From JANRIG01 sp033765235 (GTDB lineage: Bacteria; Bacteroidota; Bacteroidia; Cytophagales; UBA9547), in contig JANRIG010000023.1 of the NCBI GenBank assembly GCA_033765235.1, positions 1 through 64,000 on the forward strand: 64,000 bases of DNA, read 5' to 3'. This document shows, piece after piece, positions 52,485 to 61,917 of the stretch. The notes below the pieces were generated by a model that did no database searches, had not been told where the DNA came from, and worked only from the letters and a program-made list of their open reading frames with translations. A program made the translations under genes and the position numbers. Every line of letters begins with the position of its first letter. Position 1 is the first letter of the stretch.

Positions 52485-55400
52485 TCAATCTATCACCAAT
52501 TTGTATGTCGCAAAAGAAGTGCCTGAAATTATTTTTAACAAATAGGTACCTCGGGCAATATCGCCAACATATAGTTTTTCCATAGCATGTATATTGCTAT
52601 ATGCTTTTAATTTTTTGCCTTGCAAGTTGTACAATTCTATGGCATTTACATGAGTATCTGCACAGGTGATATACTGATGAGCAGGATTTGGGTATATCAC
52701 GGTGTTAGTTGTACTCATACCCTTGAGGTGTGTATACACTACCCCGGATATGGTAAGTACAACCGAGGTTTTTGCGGCACTGTTCACTACCGATGCTGAT
52801 GTCACAGTGGCTATGCCGCTTTTGAGGGCAATACCGTTGCCGTAGCCTATCTCGCTGCCGTCTATATTGCTCACAGTGTTGGCACTGTCTTGGCTCACAG
52901 TCCACGTCAGTTGTTTCTCGGTCACAGTGCGTCCGGCAAGTTTGGTGTAATAGTTTATGGCAATAGCAAAAGGTACAGACCTGCTGTCTGTACTTACTAT
53001 GGGGTTGTCCAACGGGGTGCCTTTGTCTTCTGCAAATAATACATTAGAGAGGCTGTCAGGATATACTTTTGATACATCATTGTATATTACCTTGTAAAAT
53101 TTTTGCTCGGACATAAGTTTGTATGCACCTGCCAAAGTAGTGTACCCTGCATATACGGGGTTGTACACATTGTCATTGTCAAAAGTGCCGTGAAATGAAG
53201 GTATAATACTTAGGTTGAAATAATCATTTATTGATGACCCCGAAAGTGTGATAGTGCTAAATGGCAACTCATAAGTAGTATTTCCGCTTACAGTGCTTGG
53301 TCCTATGAAAGCTGAAGTCACATTCACATTTACATTCTCATTAGACGATAAATTTGCATCTGTAAATGAAATGGCTTCTACGTTTACTATCCCATTTCGT
53401 ATGCCTGTGACCGTACACAGTCCGCTCACGGTAGAGTTAAAATCCTGCACATAGTGTATATTACCGTCTCCACTCACAGTATAAATATTCCATACTACTC
53501 CCATTTGGTTTTGAGGCAGATAGCTAGGGTATACTTTGGCGGTAAGCAAGGTAATGGGAGCACTATAGTTCAATATTGCATCAGATGTGATATTGATAGT
53601 ATAGGTAGAAGCAGGTGCTATCACCACTTTTCTTATACCTTGTCCACTTACGTTTACTACCAAAGAAGTACCCAATAAAGTATTGGTTTCAGGTATGCCT
53701 ACTATAGTCACCGTTCCATTACTATAAGGGCGAAATACCCCGTTAATATCTATATCTCCGCTGCCTCCGGGCACATTGTCGCGGTCTGAAGTTTCTGATA
53801 TTACACTCCAAATCACGTTTTTGTTAATTGTGCCTGATGGATAAAAAGTTGGTGTCATAGTCGCACTTTGCTTATTAGTAGTAATATTACTTATGCCTGT
53901 GAATGAAAATGCGATAAGTGGCACATCTTGACCTGATATGGTGACCAATGCATATCCTTTAACAGCCGGTACTGCCTGCGAAGTACCTACTACAGTAACT
54001 ACCCCGTTGAAGCCGGGCGAAAGTAGCCCGGTGCCCGATATGGTGCCTGTGCCTTCACCGTTTATCAAGCTCCATATCACTGCTTTGTTGGTAGTAATGG
54101 CAGGGGTGAAATTGGCATACATTTGCAAAGGTAATTTGTCAATATTTATAGTATTTCCATAGCCTCCGTATACAGTTATGGAAGTTGGTAGTATTTGTGA
54201 AGCACTTTGGTTGGACAAGGTAATGACTGCATGAGAGAAAATATCAGGGTTTGAGGCTAAAGTGCCTACCACAGTAACAATGCCGTTTACATATGCTGTG
54301 AGCAAGCCTGTGCCTGATATGGTAGCAACACCTATATCATTAACCACGCTCCATCTTACAGGGTTCACACCTGCAAAGGTAGTGTATCCTGCGGGTGAGA
54401 GTGTGGCTATCATTTGCAGGGTACCATTGTTGACAGCTATGGTAGAAGCACCTGCAGTGCCGCTTACGGTAATACCTGCAATAGGCGTAATTTGTCCGCT
54501 TACAGTGATATTAATACTTGCACTAATGGTTGGGTATTTGGTAGAAGTGGCAGTCACGGTATGGATGCCGTTGCTCAGTGCTCTTACTATGCCATTATTA
54601 TTTACTACTACACCGGCACTTGATGTCCATACTATTCCTTTGTCTGTAGTATTAGTTGGGTTTAAGGTAGCGGTGACTGTGAGCACACCGCCCGGAGTAT
54701 TTATCACAGGTGAGCCTGATACCACATTCACATTGATGCTTGCAAGGGCTACATTGGCTGCAGTGCCACCCCACACAGTCACTATACTGTTGGCAGGTAC
54801 TTTTACTACCCCGCTGGTAGTGCTTAGCTCTGTCATGTATTGGTTGGCTATGGATAAAAACACCCTGTACACCCCGGGCATATTAGTACCTCCTATGCTC
54901 ACTGTGCGTAGGGTATTGCTATAGTTGAGCAATATACATGATACCGTATTGTCAGGATTTTGAAATGATATACCTGATAGTGTGGCATTTATATCTGACA
55001 ATACAGATGGTACCCTCTTGGCGCCGGGTTGTACAAATTTAGAGAAATGCATGAGTGCATAATAATTGGCGGTAGGTCTGTCGCTAGCAAATAATGAAGC
55101 AGTACCATTTCCAAATCCTGCCGCAAGCCAAGCACTTTGGTTGCCAAATGTGAGCCCGTTGTATATGCTTCCAGCCATGCTCATGGCATCTGCCCAGCCA
55201 TTACCGGAGTGTTGATGGTTGGTTTGCCAATACTGTATGCCTACACCTCCGTTCGATACATTATTAGCAGGAGACAATGGATGATTTTTGTATTTATTAA
55301 GTGCTTGCACAGCTGCATTGCTTCTGAGGGTGACTTTGGTGTTGTACCAGTCTGCAGGTTGGGCAGCTTGATCGGGGTTTGGCGTAGAGGCATCATATAT

Positions 55401-58400
55401 TTGTTGGGCATATATATTAAGGTATTTCACTGCTTCTGCATCTGCCTGTATGGCTTTCAGGTAATTGTCTTCATTGTCCTCATTAGCTCTTACCTGTGTA
55501 TCCGGTCCCATGAGCAGGGTAGGTATATTATGGTCGCTCAGTGTTTTGCCTATGGCTTTGAGCAGATATTTATATTGCTCAGGATTTATCATCATAGAGT
55601 TATAAGTTCTGTTATATTGGGGCTCGTTAGTAAATGAAAAGGCGTATAAATCTACTCCTACTACTTCTTTAAATTTGCGGCAATAGGCAAGTACATACTC
55701 ACATACCTCGGCGGTGAAGTTGGTATCTACTGTATTGTCAAGCCAAAATGATTGGTCGTTGGCAGTGACCAATGATTTGTTGCGTTTCATAAAGGCAGGC
55801 AAGCTCCACACTCCTGCTATGAATTTGTGTATGCCGTAATCTCTGTATTTTTTCAACTCATATAAATTTACTGCCGAAGTTGAAAATCCTTCGGGATTGT
55901 AGCTCATGGGGTCATTATTGTCATTTATTGCTTCAAATGATGAACCTACAGATACTCTTGCTATAGACATAGCCATGTCTTGAGCAAATTTGGCAAAATT
56001 AGTATTCAATGCCTCCGTACCTCCGGATACATTGCTATAAACAGTGGCTCCAAATCCGTCCATGGTTTGTCCTTTTTGCCCATCAGGCAGGTTGGAGTTA
56101 ATGTTATTATCTACTACCATGTTAATATGACTTGCGGGAGCATTTTCAATATTTATAGTTAATATAGAAGTGCTTGATATAGAGCCTGATGATGTGCCCG
56201 TAACGGTGATGATGGCAGTGCCGCTACTCGCCGGAGTAGTAAGAGTGATAGTAGCTATGCCACCTGTAACAGAGGTTACGGTAGGGTTGGGTACTAAGCC
56301 GGGGTTGCTGCTCACAGCTGTGAGTGTCACAGGGTTAGTGTTGAGGCCTGTTTGTGGGCTTGAACCTGCATTTATTCCTTCTATAATAACATTTTTAGTC
56401 CCTGTCTCATTTGTGAGATATGTAAGAGTGGGCAAAGAGGGTATTTTCACAGTAGGTATCACATTAGGGCACAAGCCGGGCACGGAGGCTAAAACTTGGT
56501 CGCCTATTCTCAGATCTGAAAGTTCTGCAGTGCCGTTGTATGAGGCACTTATATTCAACCCGCCGGAGGCGTCGCGGATTGAAGCAAAATTGAATAATAT
56601 TCCTGACACTTTTTTGAAGTCGAAGTTAGGACTGTCAGCAATGCCGTTGAAACAAAAATTAAAGTCTTGGGCAGTACCTGTCACAGTCACATAATTTGAT
56701 AGTCCATAACGGTTGCCGTTTGCATCAAATAAGTCTATAGCTACCACAGAAGCAGGATTGTGTCTGAGTTTAGCACTTACATATCTATTGGCAGAGAGGT
56801 CCATCAAGTTTTTGGCGGAGTACCATACCCCTGCAAAAAAATAGGGCAATATGCCGGGCTTGTTCATAGCTATTGTTATTTTAGAGAGACTTTGGTCAAC
56901 AGTGAGCGTTTGGTAGTTGCCCTGACCTTCTGCAAGCCAACTGCTGGCAGGGTCACCATTTTGCAAAAAGCAAGATGGTGTTTCGCTGCAAGTATTAGAC
57001 CCGCCTGAATAGTATTTGCTGCCATATACTTTGGTATTTGTAAATGGCTCTACGTATCCTGTAATTGGTGTAGGTACAGATGATATTCTGAAAGTACGGG
57101 TAAATGCGCTATTTCCGTTGCTATTGGCAGGTGCACCTATGTTGGTGGCAGTCACGGTTACCATGATGCTGCCTATAAGTGTGGCTTTATATTTCATAAT
57201 GGCAAAGTTGTTGCCTGTTTTGTATATTATGGAGGGTGATGGTATCAGTGTAGGATTAGAGCTTTGGGCGGTAATCATAGATATATTGGCTCCACCGTTG
57301 CCATCATGTATTCCTGTGATGGTCACTGTGTTATCTTGATTCAATATTGCAAAATCATCGTTATTTATAGGGTTGAAATATGGGCTTTTATACAACGCAG
57401 GGTATATTATTAATGGCACCGTTTTGGTATAAGTATTATTTCCACCTGCTGCAGTACCTCCATCATCTGTAAGTGTAATGTTCAAATTTATGTTTTTTTC
57501 GGGCAATGAGCCAAATGAGTTGGGTGTCACTTTTATTTTGGCAGTGTTGGCACCGGGTATGTATTCTACTACTATATTGCTGTTGCTCAATGCAGATTGG
57601 TCGCTGCTGGTGGCTGTAATATTTACTGTTTGGGTACTTTCGGGGTTGCCGTTTTTGACACCTGTAAGAGGTATGATGGTTTCAGTGCCTGAGCCTATGG
57701 TTTGTGGTAATATTGTATCTGCGGCAGGGCGCATATTTTTTACTACATTCACATGAAATATATGGATGCTTGGCACCACTTCTACTCCAGCTACAGTACT
57801 ATTGGATATGGCACTCACGGTGATGGTTGCCATGCCCGATTGGTTAGGCACTGCACTCAGTTGCATAAGTGCGGGTGTGCCGTTGAGCAAAAATCCTGCT
57901 ATGCTCAATGCATTTACAAAAGGTGCCGGGTAGTTGGATGGTACAGTATTATTTACAAAAGTAGGATTAGGTATTAATGACGGGTTCGACGATTGGGCTG
58001 AGAATGTAATATTCTCATAATATCCTGTAGCTCCTATGGGGTTGAGTATTTTCAATGTTTTTGTGGGGGAGTTTACCAGCATTGTTTGATTTGCAATGCC
58101 AAGAAAATAAGGCATGGTTTTGGAGCTGTTAGGCGATTGTGGATTATTCCCTCCTCCAATGATGATATTGTCAAGGTAAATATTTCCGCTCAGTGCATTA
58201 CCAGGCTGCACTATGATTTGCATTTTATTTATGGCTGCAAAGTTGGCTAAACCTCTTATATTGAGCCCTGTAGTGGTGGTATTGTCGCTCCAGTTAAATG
58301 ATATGCTACGATAGTGTGGAGATGGATATATGGTTTTTTCTCTCCATGTAAGTGCAGGGGTAGGAGAGGTGCCACTGAATAGTACAGTGGTGATTTTGTA

Positions 58401-58685
58401 TGGTATATTAATCTGTGAGGTATCTGTTTTTATGTTGAAACTTATATTTTTACGCCAATCTTCTGTGAGATTTATACCTGCAAAAGTAATGTCAAATCCT
58501 GTGAAAGCATCTGATTTAGATACTGTTACTTTTAAGCTTTGGTTTTCAGCCTTGAGTGTATAGCTGCCGTTTTGCATAAATCCTGAGGGCAAAAGGTTGT
58601 TGTCAAAAGTATACATTACACTGTTTTGAGCGATAAGTGTCAATATAGATAATAGCAGTGCGGATACAGCAATATATTTTTTCAT
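52485..58685 (-). CDS. giant secreted GH30-like protein with Ig-like repeats and T9SS sorting domain
   Basis: 2066 residues. Signal peptide (1-20); a carbohydrate-binding-like beta domain (about 20-190); several cadherin/Ig-like domains (about 190-560); a second jelly-roll (about 565-760); a GH30-like catalytic domain (about 862-1305) with acid/base Glu1021 in FTNEPQ; four to five Big_2-like repeats each ending SGQ (about 1306-1790); and a C-terminal type IX sorting domain (about 1990-2066: VIYPNPAHQYI, GTYLLKI). GH30 enzymes cut xylan or other glycans. At the expected nucleophile position (WQTEH in relatives) this protein reads YWQTNHQHSGNGW, Asn1156, so activity is doubtful. Monocistronic. 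Confidence 0.88.
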   Translation of the reverse strand: MKKYIAVSALLLSILTLIAQNSVMYTFDNNLLPSGFMQNGSYTLKAENQSLKVTVSKSDAFTGFDITFAGINLTEDWRKNISFNIKTDTSQINIPYKITTVLFSGTSPTPALTWREKTIYPSPHYRSISFNWSDNTTTTGLNIRGLANFAAINKMQIIVQPGNALSGNIYLDNIIIGGGNNPQSPNSSKTMPYFLGIANQTMLVNSPTKTLKILNPIGATGYYENITFSAQSSNPSLIPNPTFVNNTVPSNYPAPFVNALSIAGFLLNGTPALMQLSAVPNQSGMATITVSAISNSTVAGVEVVPSIHIFHVNVVKNMRPAADTILPQTIGSGTETIIPLTGVKNGNPESTQTVNITATSSDQSALSNSNIVVEYIPGANTAKIKVTPNSFGSLPEKNINLNITLTDDGGTAAGGNNTYTKTVPLIIYPALYKSPYFNPINNDDFAILNQDNTVTITGIHDGNGGANISMITAQSSNPTLIPSPSIIYKTGNNFAIMKYKATLIGSIMVTVTATNIGAPANSNGNSAFTRTFRISSVPTPITGYVEPFTNTKVYGSKYYSGGSNTCSETPSCFLQNGDPASSWLAEGQGNYQTLTVDQSLSKITIAMNKPGILPYFFAGVWYSAKNLMDLSANRYVSAKLRHNPASVVAIDLFDANGNRYGLSNYVTVTGTAQDFNFCFNGIADSPNFDFKKVSGILFNFASIRDASGGLNISASYNGTAELSDLRIGDQVLASVPGLCPNVIPTVKIPSLPTLTYLTNETGTKNVIIEGINAGSSPQTGLNTNPVTLTAVSSNPGLVPNPTVTSVTGGIATITLTTPASSGTAIITVTGTSSGSISSTSILTINIENAPASHINMVVDNNINSNLPDGQKGQTMDGFGATVYSNVSGGTEALNTNFAKFAQDMAMSIARVSVGSSFEAINDNNDPMSYNPEGFSTSAVNLYELKKYRDYGIHKFIAGVWSLPAFMKRNKSLVTANDQSFWLDNTVDTNFTAEVCEYVLAYCRKFKEVVGVDLYAFSFTNEPQYNRTYNSMMINPEQYKYLLKAIGKTLSDHNIPTLLMGPDTQVRANEDNEDNYLKAIQADAEAVKYLNIYAQQIYDASTPNPDQAAQPADWYNTKVTLRSNAAVQALNKYKNHPLSPANNVSNGGVGIQYWQTNHQHSGNGWADAMSMAGSIYNGLTFGNQSAWLAAGFGNGTASLFASDRPTANYYALMHFSKFVQPGAKRVPSVLSDINATLSGISFQNPDNTVSCILLNYSNTLRTVSIGGTNMPGVYRVFLSIANQYMTELSTTSGVVKVPANSIVTVWGGTAANVALASINVNVVSGSPVINTPGGVLTVTATLNPTNTTDKGIVWTSSAGVVVNNNGIVRALSNGIHTVTATSTKYPTISASINITVSGQITPIAGITVSGTAGASTIAVNNGTLQMIATLSPAGYTTFAGVNPVRWSVVNDIGVATISGTGLLTAYVNGIVTVVGTLASNPDIFSHAVITLSNQSASQILPTSITVYGGYGNTINIDKLPLQMYANFTPAITTNKAVIWSLINGEGTGTISGTGLLSPGFNGVVTVVGTSQAVPAVKGYALVTISGQDVPLIAFSFTGISNITTNKQSATMTPTFYPSGTINKNVIWSVISETSDRDNVPGGSGDIDINGVFRPYSNGTVTIVGIPETNTLLGTSLVVNVSGQGIRKVVIAPASTYTINITSDAILNYSAPITLLTAKVYPSYLPQNQMGVVWNIYTVSGDGNIHYVQDFNSTVSGLCTVTGIRNGIVNVEAISFTDANLSSNENVNVNVTSAFIGPSTVSGNTTYELPFSTITLSGSSINDYFNLSIIPSFHGTFDNDNVYNPVYAGYTTLAGAYKLMSEQKFYKVIYNDVSKVYPDSLSNVLFAEDKGTPLDNPIVSTDSRSVPFAIAINYYTKLAGRTVTEKQLTWTVSQDSANTVSNIDGSEIGYGNGIALKSGIATVTSASVVNSAAKTSVVLTISGVVYTHLKGMSTTNTVIYPNPAHQYITCADTHVNAIELYNLQGKKLKAYSNIHAMEKLYVGDIARGTYLLKIISGTSFATYKLVID

Positions 58686-59003
58686 GTTATTGATGAATAA
58701 TATTTGATAAATTTAGAATATATGGAATAATATTGAATTATAAAATGATATACTATGGTATAGTACTATCAAAAATCTTCTAAAAGTAATATATTAAATT
58801 GTATTTATCACAATTTTTTATTATATTTTATCATTGCTTTGGTTTAATTTTTATAAAATTATTTATTTGATATGTAATTTTTGTCAAGTACATCTTTTAC
58901 AAGTATGATATTATAAATAGGTAACTTATGAAATATTTATCTTTTTAACTCATTGTATGAAAGCATGAACTAATCATGCTATATTCACGTTGTAATAATA
59001 GCC
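58686..59003. other. AT-rich 318-base intergenic region with divergent starts
   Basis: Separates the GH30-like gene (leftward) and the VWA gene (rightward). Very AT-rich, with no ORF of note, no tRNA and no exact TAnnTTTG box in a sensible position. A 7-bp inverted repeat lies at 58962-58980. Presumably holds both promoters. Confidence 0.6.
58962..58980. repeat. perfect 7-bp inverted repeat upstream of VWA gene
   Basis: AGCATGA and TCATGCT arms around a 5-base spacer (ACTAA), ending 23 bases before the VWA ATG. It could be an operator for a dimeric regulator or a leader hairpin. Confidence 0.4.
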
Positions 59004-60095
59004 ATGAAAGGGTATCGTTTTTCAAAATATAATCCTCCTCCACAAGGCAAAACTCCATTTGAGAAGTTGCTATCTATCTTTTTGCAATTACTTTCTATTA
59101 CTGGGGGCAATGTAACTGACACACTTGACTGGATGAATGAGGCAGATCGCCAATACCAACTCACTACTAATGACTATGGTATGGGCGATTTTATGGACGA
59201 CCTTAAAAAAAACGGGTATCTGAGTGAGCAAGCCAACGGTGAGATGCACACCACCCACAAAAGTTCGGGGGAGATAAGAAAGCGTGCATTTGAAGAAGTA
59301 TTTGGCAAAATAAAAAAATCTGACTTAGGCAGCCACAAAACTCCCTATACAGGTGCCGGCGATGAAGTATCCCCCGATTTGCGCAGCTACATTTTTGGTG
59401 ATGCGTTAGACCACATATCTATGACAGAGTCTATCAAAAATGCGCAGATAAACCATGGTATTCAAGACTTTAATCTTACAGAAAACGACCTCCAAATCAA
59501 TGAAAAAGAGCACAAATCTCAAACCTCTACTGTGCTCATGATAGATATATCGCACTCTATGATACTCTATGGCGAAGACCGAATAACCCCTGCCAAAAAA
59601 GTAGCCATGGCATTGGCAGAGCTGGTGAAGATAAGGTATCCTAAAGACACACTAGATGTGATAGTATTTGGCGATGATGCGTGGCCTATACAAATAAAAG
59701 ATATTCCCTACCTGCAAGTAGGACCATACCATACCAATACCGTAGCCGGGTTGGCTCTATCCATGGATTTTTTGCGAAGGCGCAAAAATTCAAACAAACA
59801 AATATTCATGATTACAGACGGCAAGCCTACTTGCCTCAAAGAAGGCTTAAAATATTATAAAAATAGTTTTGGACTCGACCGCAAAATTGTGAACAAAACC
59901 CTTGATTATGCGGCAATATGTCATAAATTAAAAATCAATATGACTACATTCATGATAGCCTCTGACCCTTATTTGAAGCAATTTGTGCAGGAATTTACAC
60001 TCACCGCGCAAGGCAAAGCCTACTATTGCGACTTGGATAATTTGGGACAGTTTATATTGCAGGATTTTCAAAAAAACAGGGTAAAAAATTTATAG
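59004..60095 (+). CDS. VWA domain-containing protein (CoxE/ChlD-like)
   Basis: 363 residues. An N-terminal helical region (about 1-160) precedes a von Willebrand A domain with MIDAS DISHSM (about 177-182) and a later MITDGKPT (about 268-275). Soluble, no signal peptide. Relatives act with MoxR-type AAA ATPases in protein or metal-centre maturation, but none is adjacent here. Confidence 0.82.
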   Translation: MKGYRFSKYNPPPQGKTPFEKLLSIFLQLLSITGGNVTDTLDWMNEADRQYQLTTNDYGMGDFMDDLKKNGYLSEQANGEMHTTHKSSGEIRKRAFEEVFGKIKKSDLGSHKTPYTGAGDEVSPDLRSYIFGDALDHISMTESIKNAQINHGIQDFNLTENDLQINEKEHKSQTSTVLMIDISHSMILYGEDRITPAKKVAMALAELVKIRYPKDTLDVIVFGDDAWPIQIKDIPYLQVGPYHTNTVAGLALSMDFLRRRKNSNKQIFMITDGKPTCLKEGLKYYKNSFGLDRKIVNKTLDYAAICHKLKINMTTFMIASDPYLKQFVQEFTLTAQGKAYYCDLDNLGQFILQDFQKNRVKNL

Positions 60096-60264
60096 TATAA
60101 TACAGTATTTCTGACTTACACTATGCTTATCTTTGGGGATATAATTGATATGCTTGTTAAACCAAAACAGATGCAAATACCGAACAGCCTGATTTTTTGC
60201 CGTAATATTTTTTTTTAAGCCGTATAAATTTTTATAATATCATACTTTTATCAATTTTGTGCCA

Positions 60265-61917
60265 ATGGTTATAAGAGTCTCACTTGTATTGCTAATGGTA
60301 GTTTGTGTATGCACACATTTGTATGCACAAAAAAAAAATAAACCCGACTACGATAAGTTATATGCAGACGGAAAACAAAAATTTATACTGACCCAATACA
60401 CAGAGGCCGTAAAATGCTTCTCAGAAATAGTAAAAAGTGAGCCCCCCACTTCATACAATCCCTCTGCTTATTATTTTTTGGCACTTTCATACTACAATGA
60501 CTCATTATATAAGGATGCAAACTTTATACTCTTCCAACTCATACAAAAATACCCCGAATGGTCAAAGCTGGACTATGCCTTGTATCTGAAAGGAATATGC
60601 CAAATGGAACTGAAAAACTATTTTGATGCCATGATACAATGGACCAAAGTACAATTGCCTGCATGCAAAGACATTACATATCATACTAAAAAATATTACC
60701 TGAAAAAGATAACAACAGATACACTGCAAATACTGTTACGCAGATTTCCAAACGAAAAAGCCATAACCTCTGAACTCAATAGCCGAATTGGCACCCCTAC
60801 AAGTCTGATGAATGTAGCAATCATGCTCCCCTTTGAGGCAGGTATACAGTCGAACCAAGACATGTTTGACTTTTATTCGGGTATAGCTTTGGCAGCTGAC
60901 TCTCTTACAAAAGAAGGTATAAAGTTTAATATTAACCTGATAGAGACTAAATTCGATACAGTGCTTATCAATAAGTTTATAGCAGACAGCCTTAATACAA
61001 AAAACTATGATTTAATAATTGGACCTATATATCAAGCACAACAGATGACTATGAAAAACTTTGCAGATAAATACAGCATAAAAATATTGAACCCTCTCAC
61101 CACTACTCAACTAAACAGCAAAAACTACAGTATTATGATGCCTCTGCCGAATATCAGAGGCAGTAAAGCTGCAGAATATTGCCTCCAAACTTTTCCCAAA
61201 AAAACATCATTGATATTTTACGGCAAAACTACAGCAGATACTCTTTGTGCCAAAAGTTTCAGGTCTGTCTTTGAAGCTGCAGGTGGGTGCATACAAGCCT
61301 ATCGCTGCCTCGACAAAATCTCTGCTTCTTGGCTACCCAAAATCATAGAACCTATATATTTGGATAGTGTGGGATGTATATTTGTAAGTTCAAAAGAGCA
61401 GGTATTGGCTGCAAATGTATTTAGTGCATTGGAGGCAGCACTGCTTCAAAAAACAGCTGTGTATAAAGAAACTGCCATAAAAAAAGAAACGGAAGATAAA
61501 ACCGAAAAAATCATACCCGAAAAAAAAATATCTGCTTCCGATGTGCCACTCATAGTACCTATGGAGTGGCTCTATTTCAACGCCATAAACTATGAACAAT
61601 ATGTGCTGCACAATACCCACTTTTTATACCCATTTTTTGTAAATAAAAATACCCCTTTTGCCAAAAAATTTGAAACTATATACACAGACTCCACAGGCAT
61701 ACCTCCCGGATACTATTCATATATAGGATACGAAGCCATGTTTTATGGGTTAAAATACACAAATGCCAATATGAACCCCATACATAATATACCATTGCCA
61801 TTTACTGAATATATCTATAACGATACCATTGCAGGCAATAATTATGTGCCTATTGTAAAATTACAAGACTATAAATTGATACTAACCAACCCCAATGACC
61901 CTGCAAAAAACAAATAG
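60265..61917 (+). CDS. exported TPR / periplasmic-binding-like protein
   Basis: 550 residues from the ATG at 60265 (a GTG at 60259 is possible). Signal peptide ends near LYAQ. TPR-like helices at about 30-170 (AVKCFSEIVKSEP, FNAIQ-type repeats) precede a type I periplasmic-binding or LppC-like domain (about 180-545: AIMLPFEAGI, YSGIALAADSL, IGPIYQAQQ). Bacteroidota proteins of this layout are annotated as amino-acid-binding or LppC-like; the ligand is unknown. A near-consensus -7 box (CAATTTTG) ends 5 bases before the ATG. Its 3' end overlaps hemL by 23 bases. Confidence 0.8.
   Translation: MVIRVSLVLLMVVCVCTHLYAQKKNKPDYDKLYADGKQKFILTQYTEAVKCFSEIVKSEPPTSYNPSAYYFLALSYYNDSLYKDANFILFQLIQKYPEWSKLDYALYLKGICQMELKNYFDAMIQWTKVQLPACKDITYHTKKYYLKKITTDTLQILLRRFPNEKAITSELNSRIGTPTSLMNVAIMLPFEAGIQSNQDMFDFYSGIALAADSLTKEGIKFNINLIETKFDTVLINKFIADSLNTKNYDLIIGPIYQAQQMTMKNFADKYSIKILNPLTTTQLNSKNYSIMMPLPNIRGSKAAEYCLQTFPKKTSLIFYGKTTADTLCAKSFRSVFEAAGGCIQAYRCLDKISASWLPKIIEPIYLDSVGCIFVSSKEQVLAANVFSALEAALLQKTAVYKETAIKKETEDKTEKIIPEKKISASDVPLIVPMEWLYFNAINYEQYVLHNTHFLYPFFVNKNTPFAKKFETIYTDSTGIPPGYYSYIGYEAMFYGLKYTNANMNPIHNIPLPFTEYIYNDTIAGNNYVPIVKLQDYKLILTNPNDPAKNK

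Noticed and set aside
53938..54924. Long plus-strand frames opposite the GH30-like gene
   Set aside because: They mirror the Ig-like repeats on the antisense strand (repetitive Val/Thr/Pro sequence) and have no family-like features.
58686..59003. A small RNA or origin in the AT-rich gap
   Set aside because: No stable stem series, DnaA-box cluster or terminator-like end could be seen.
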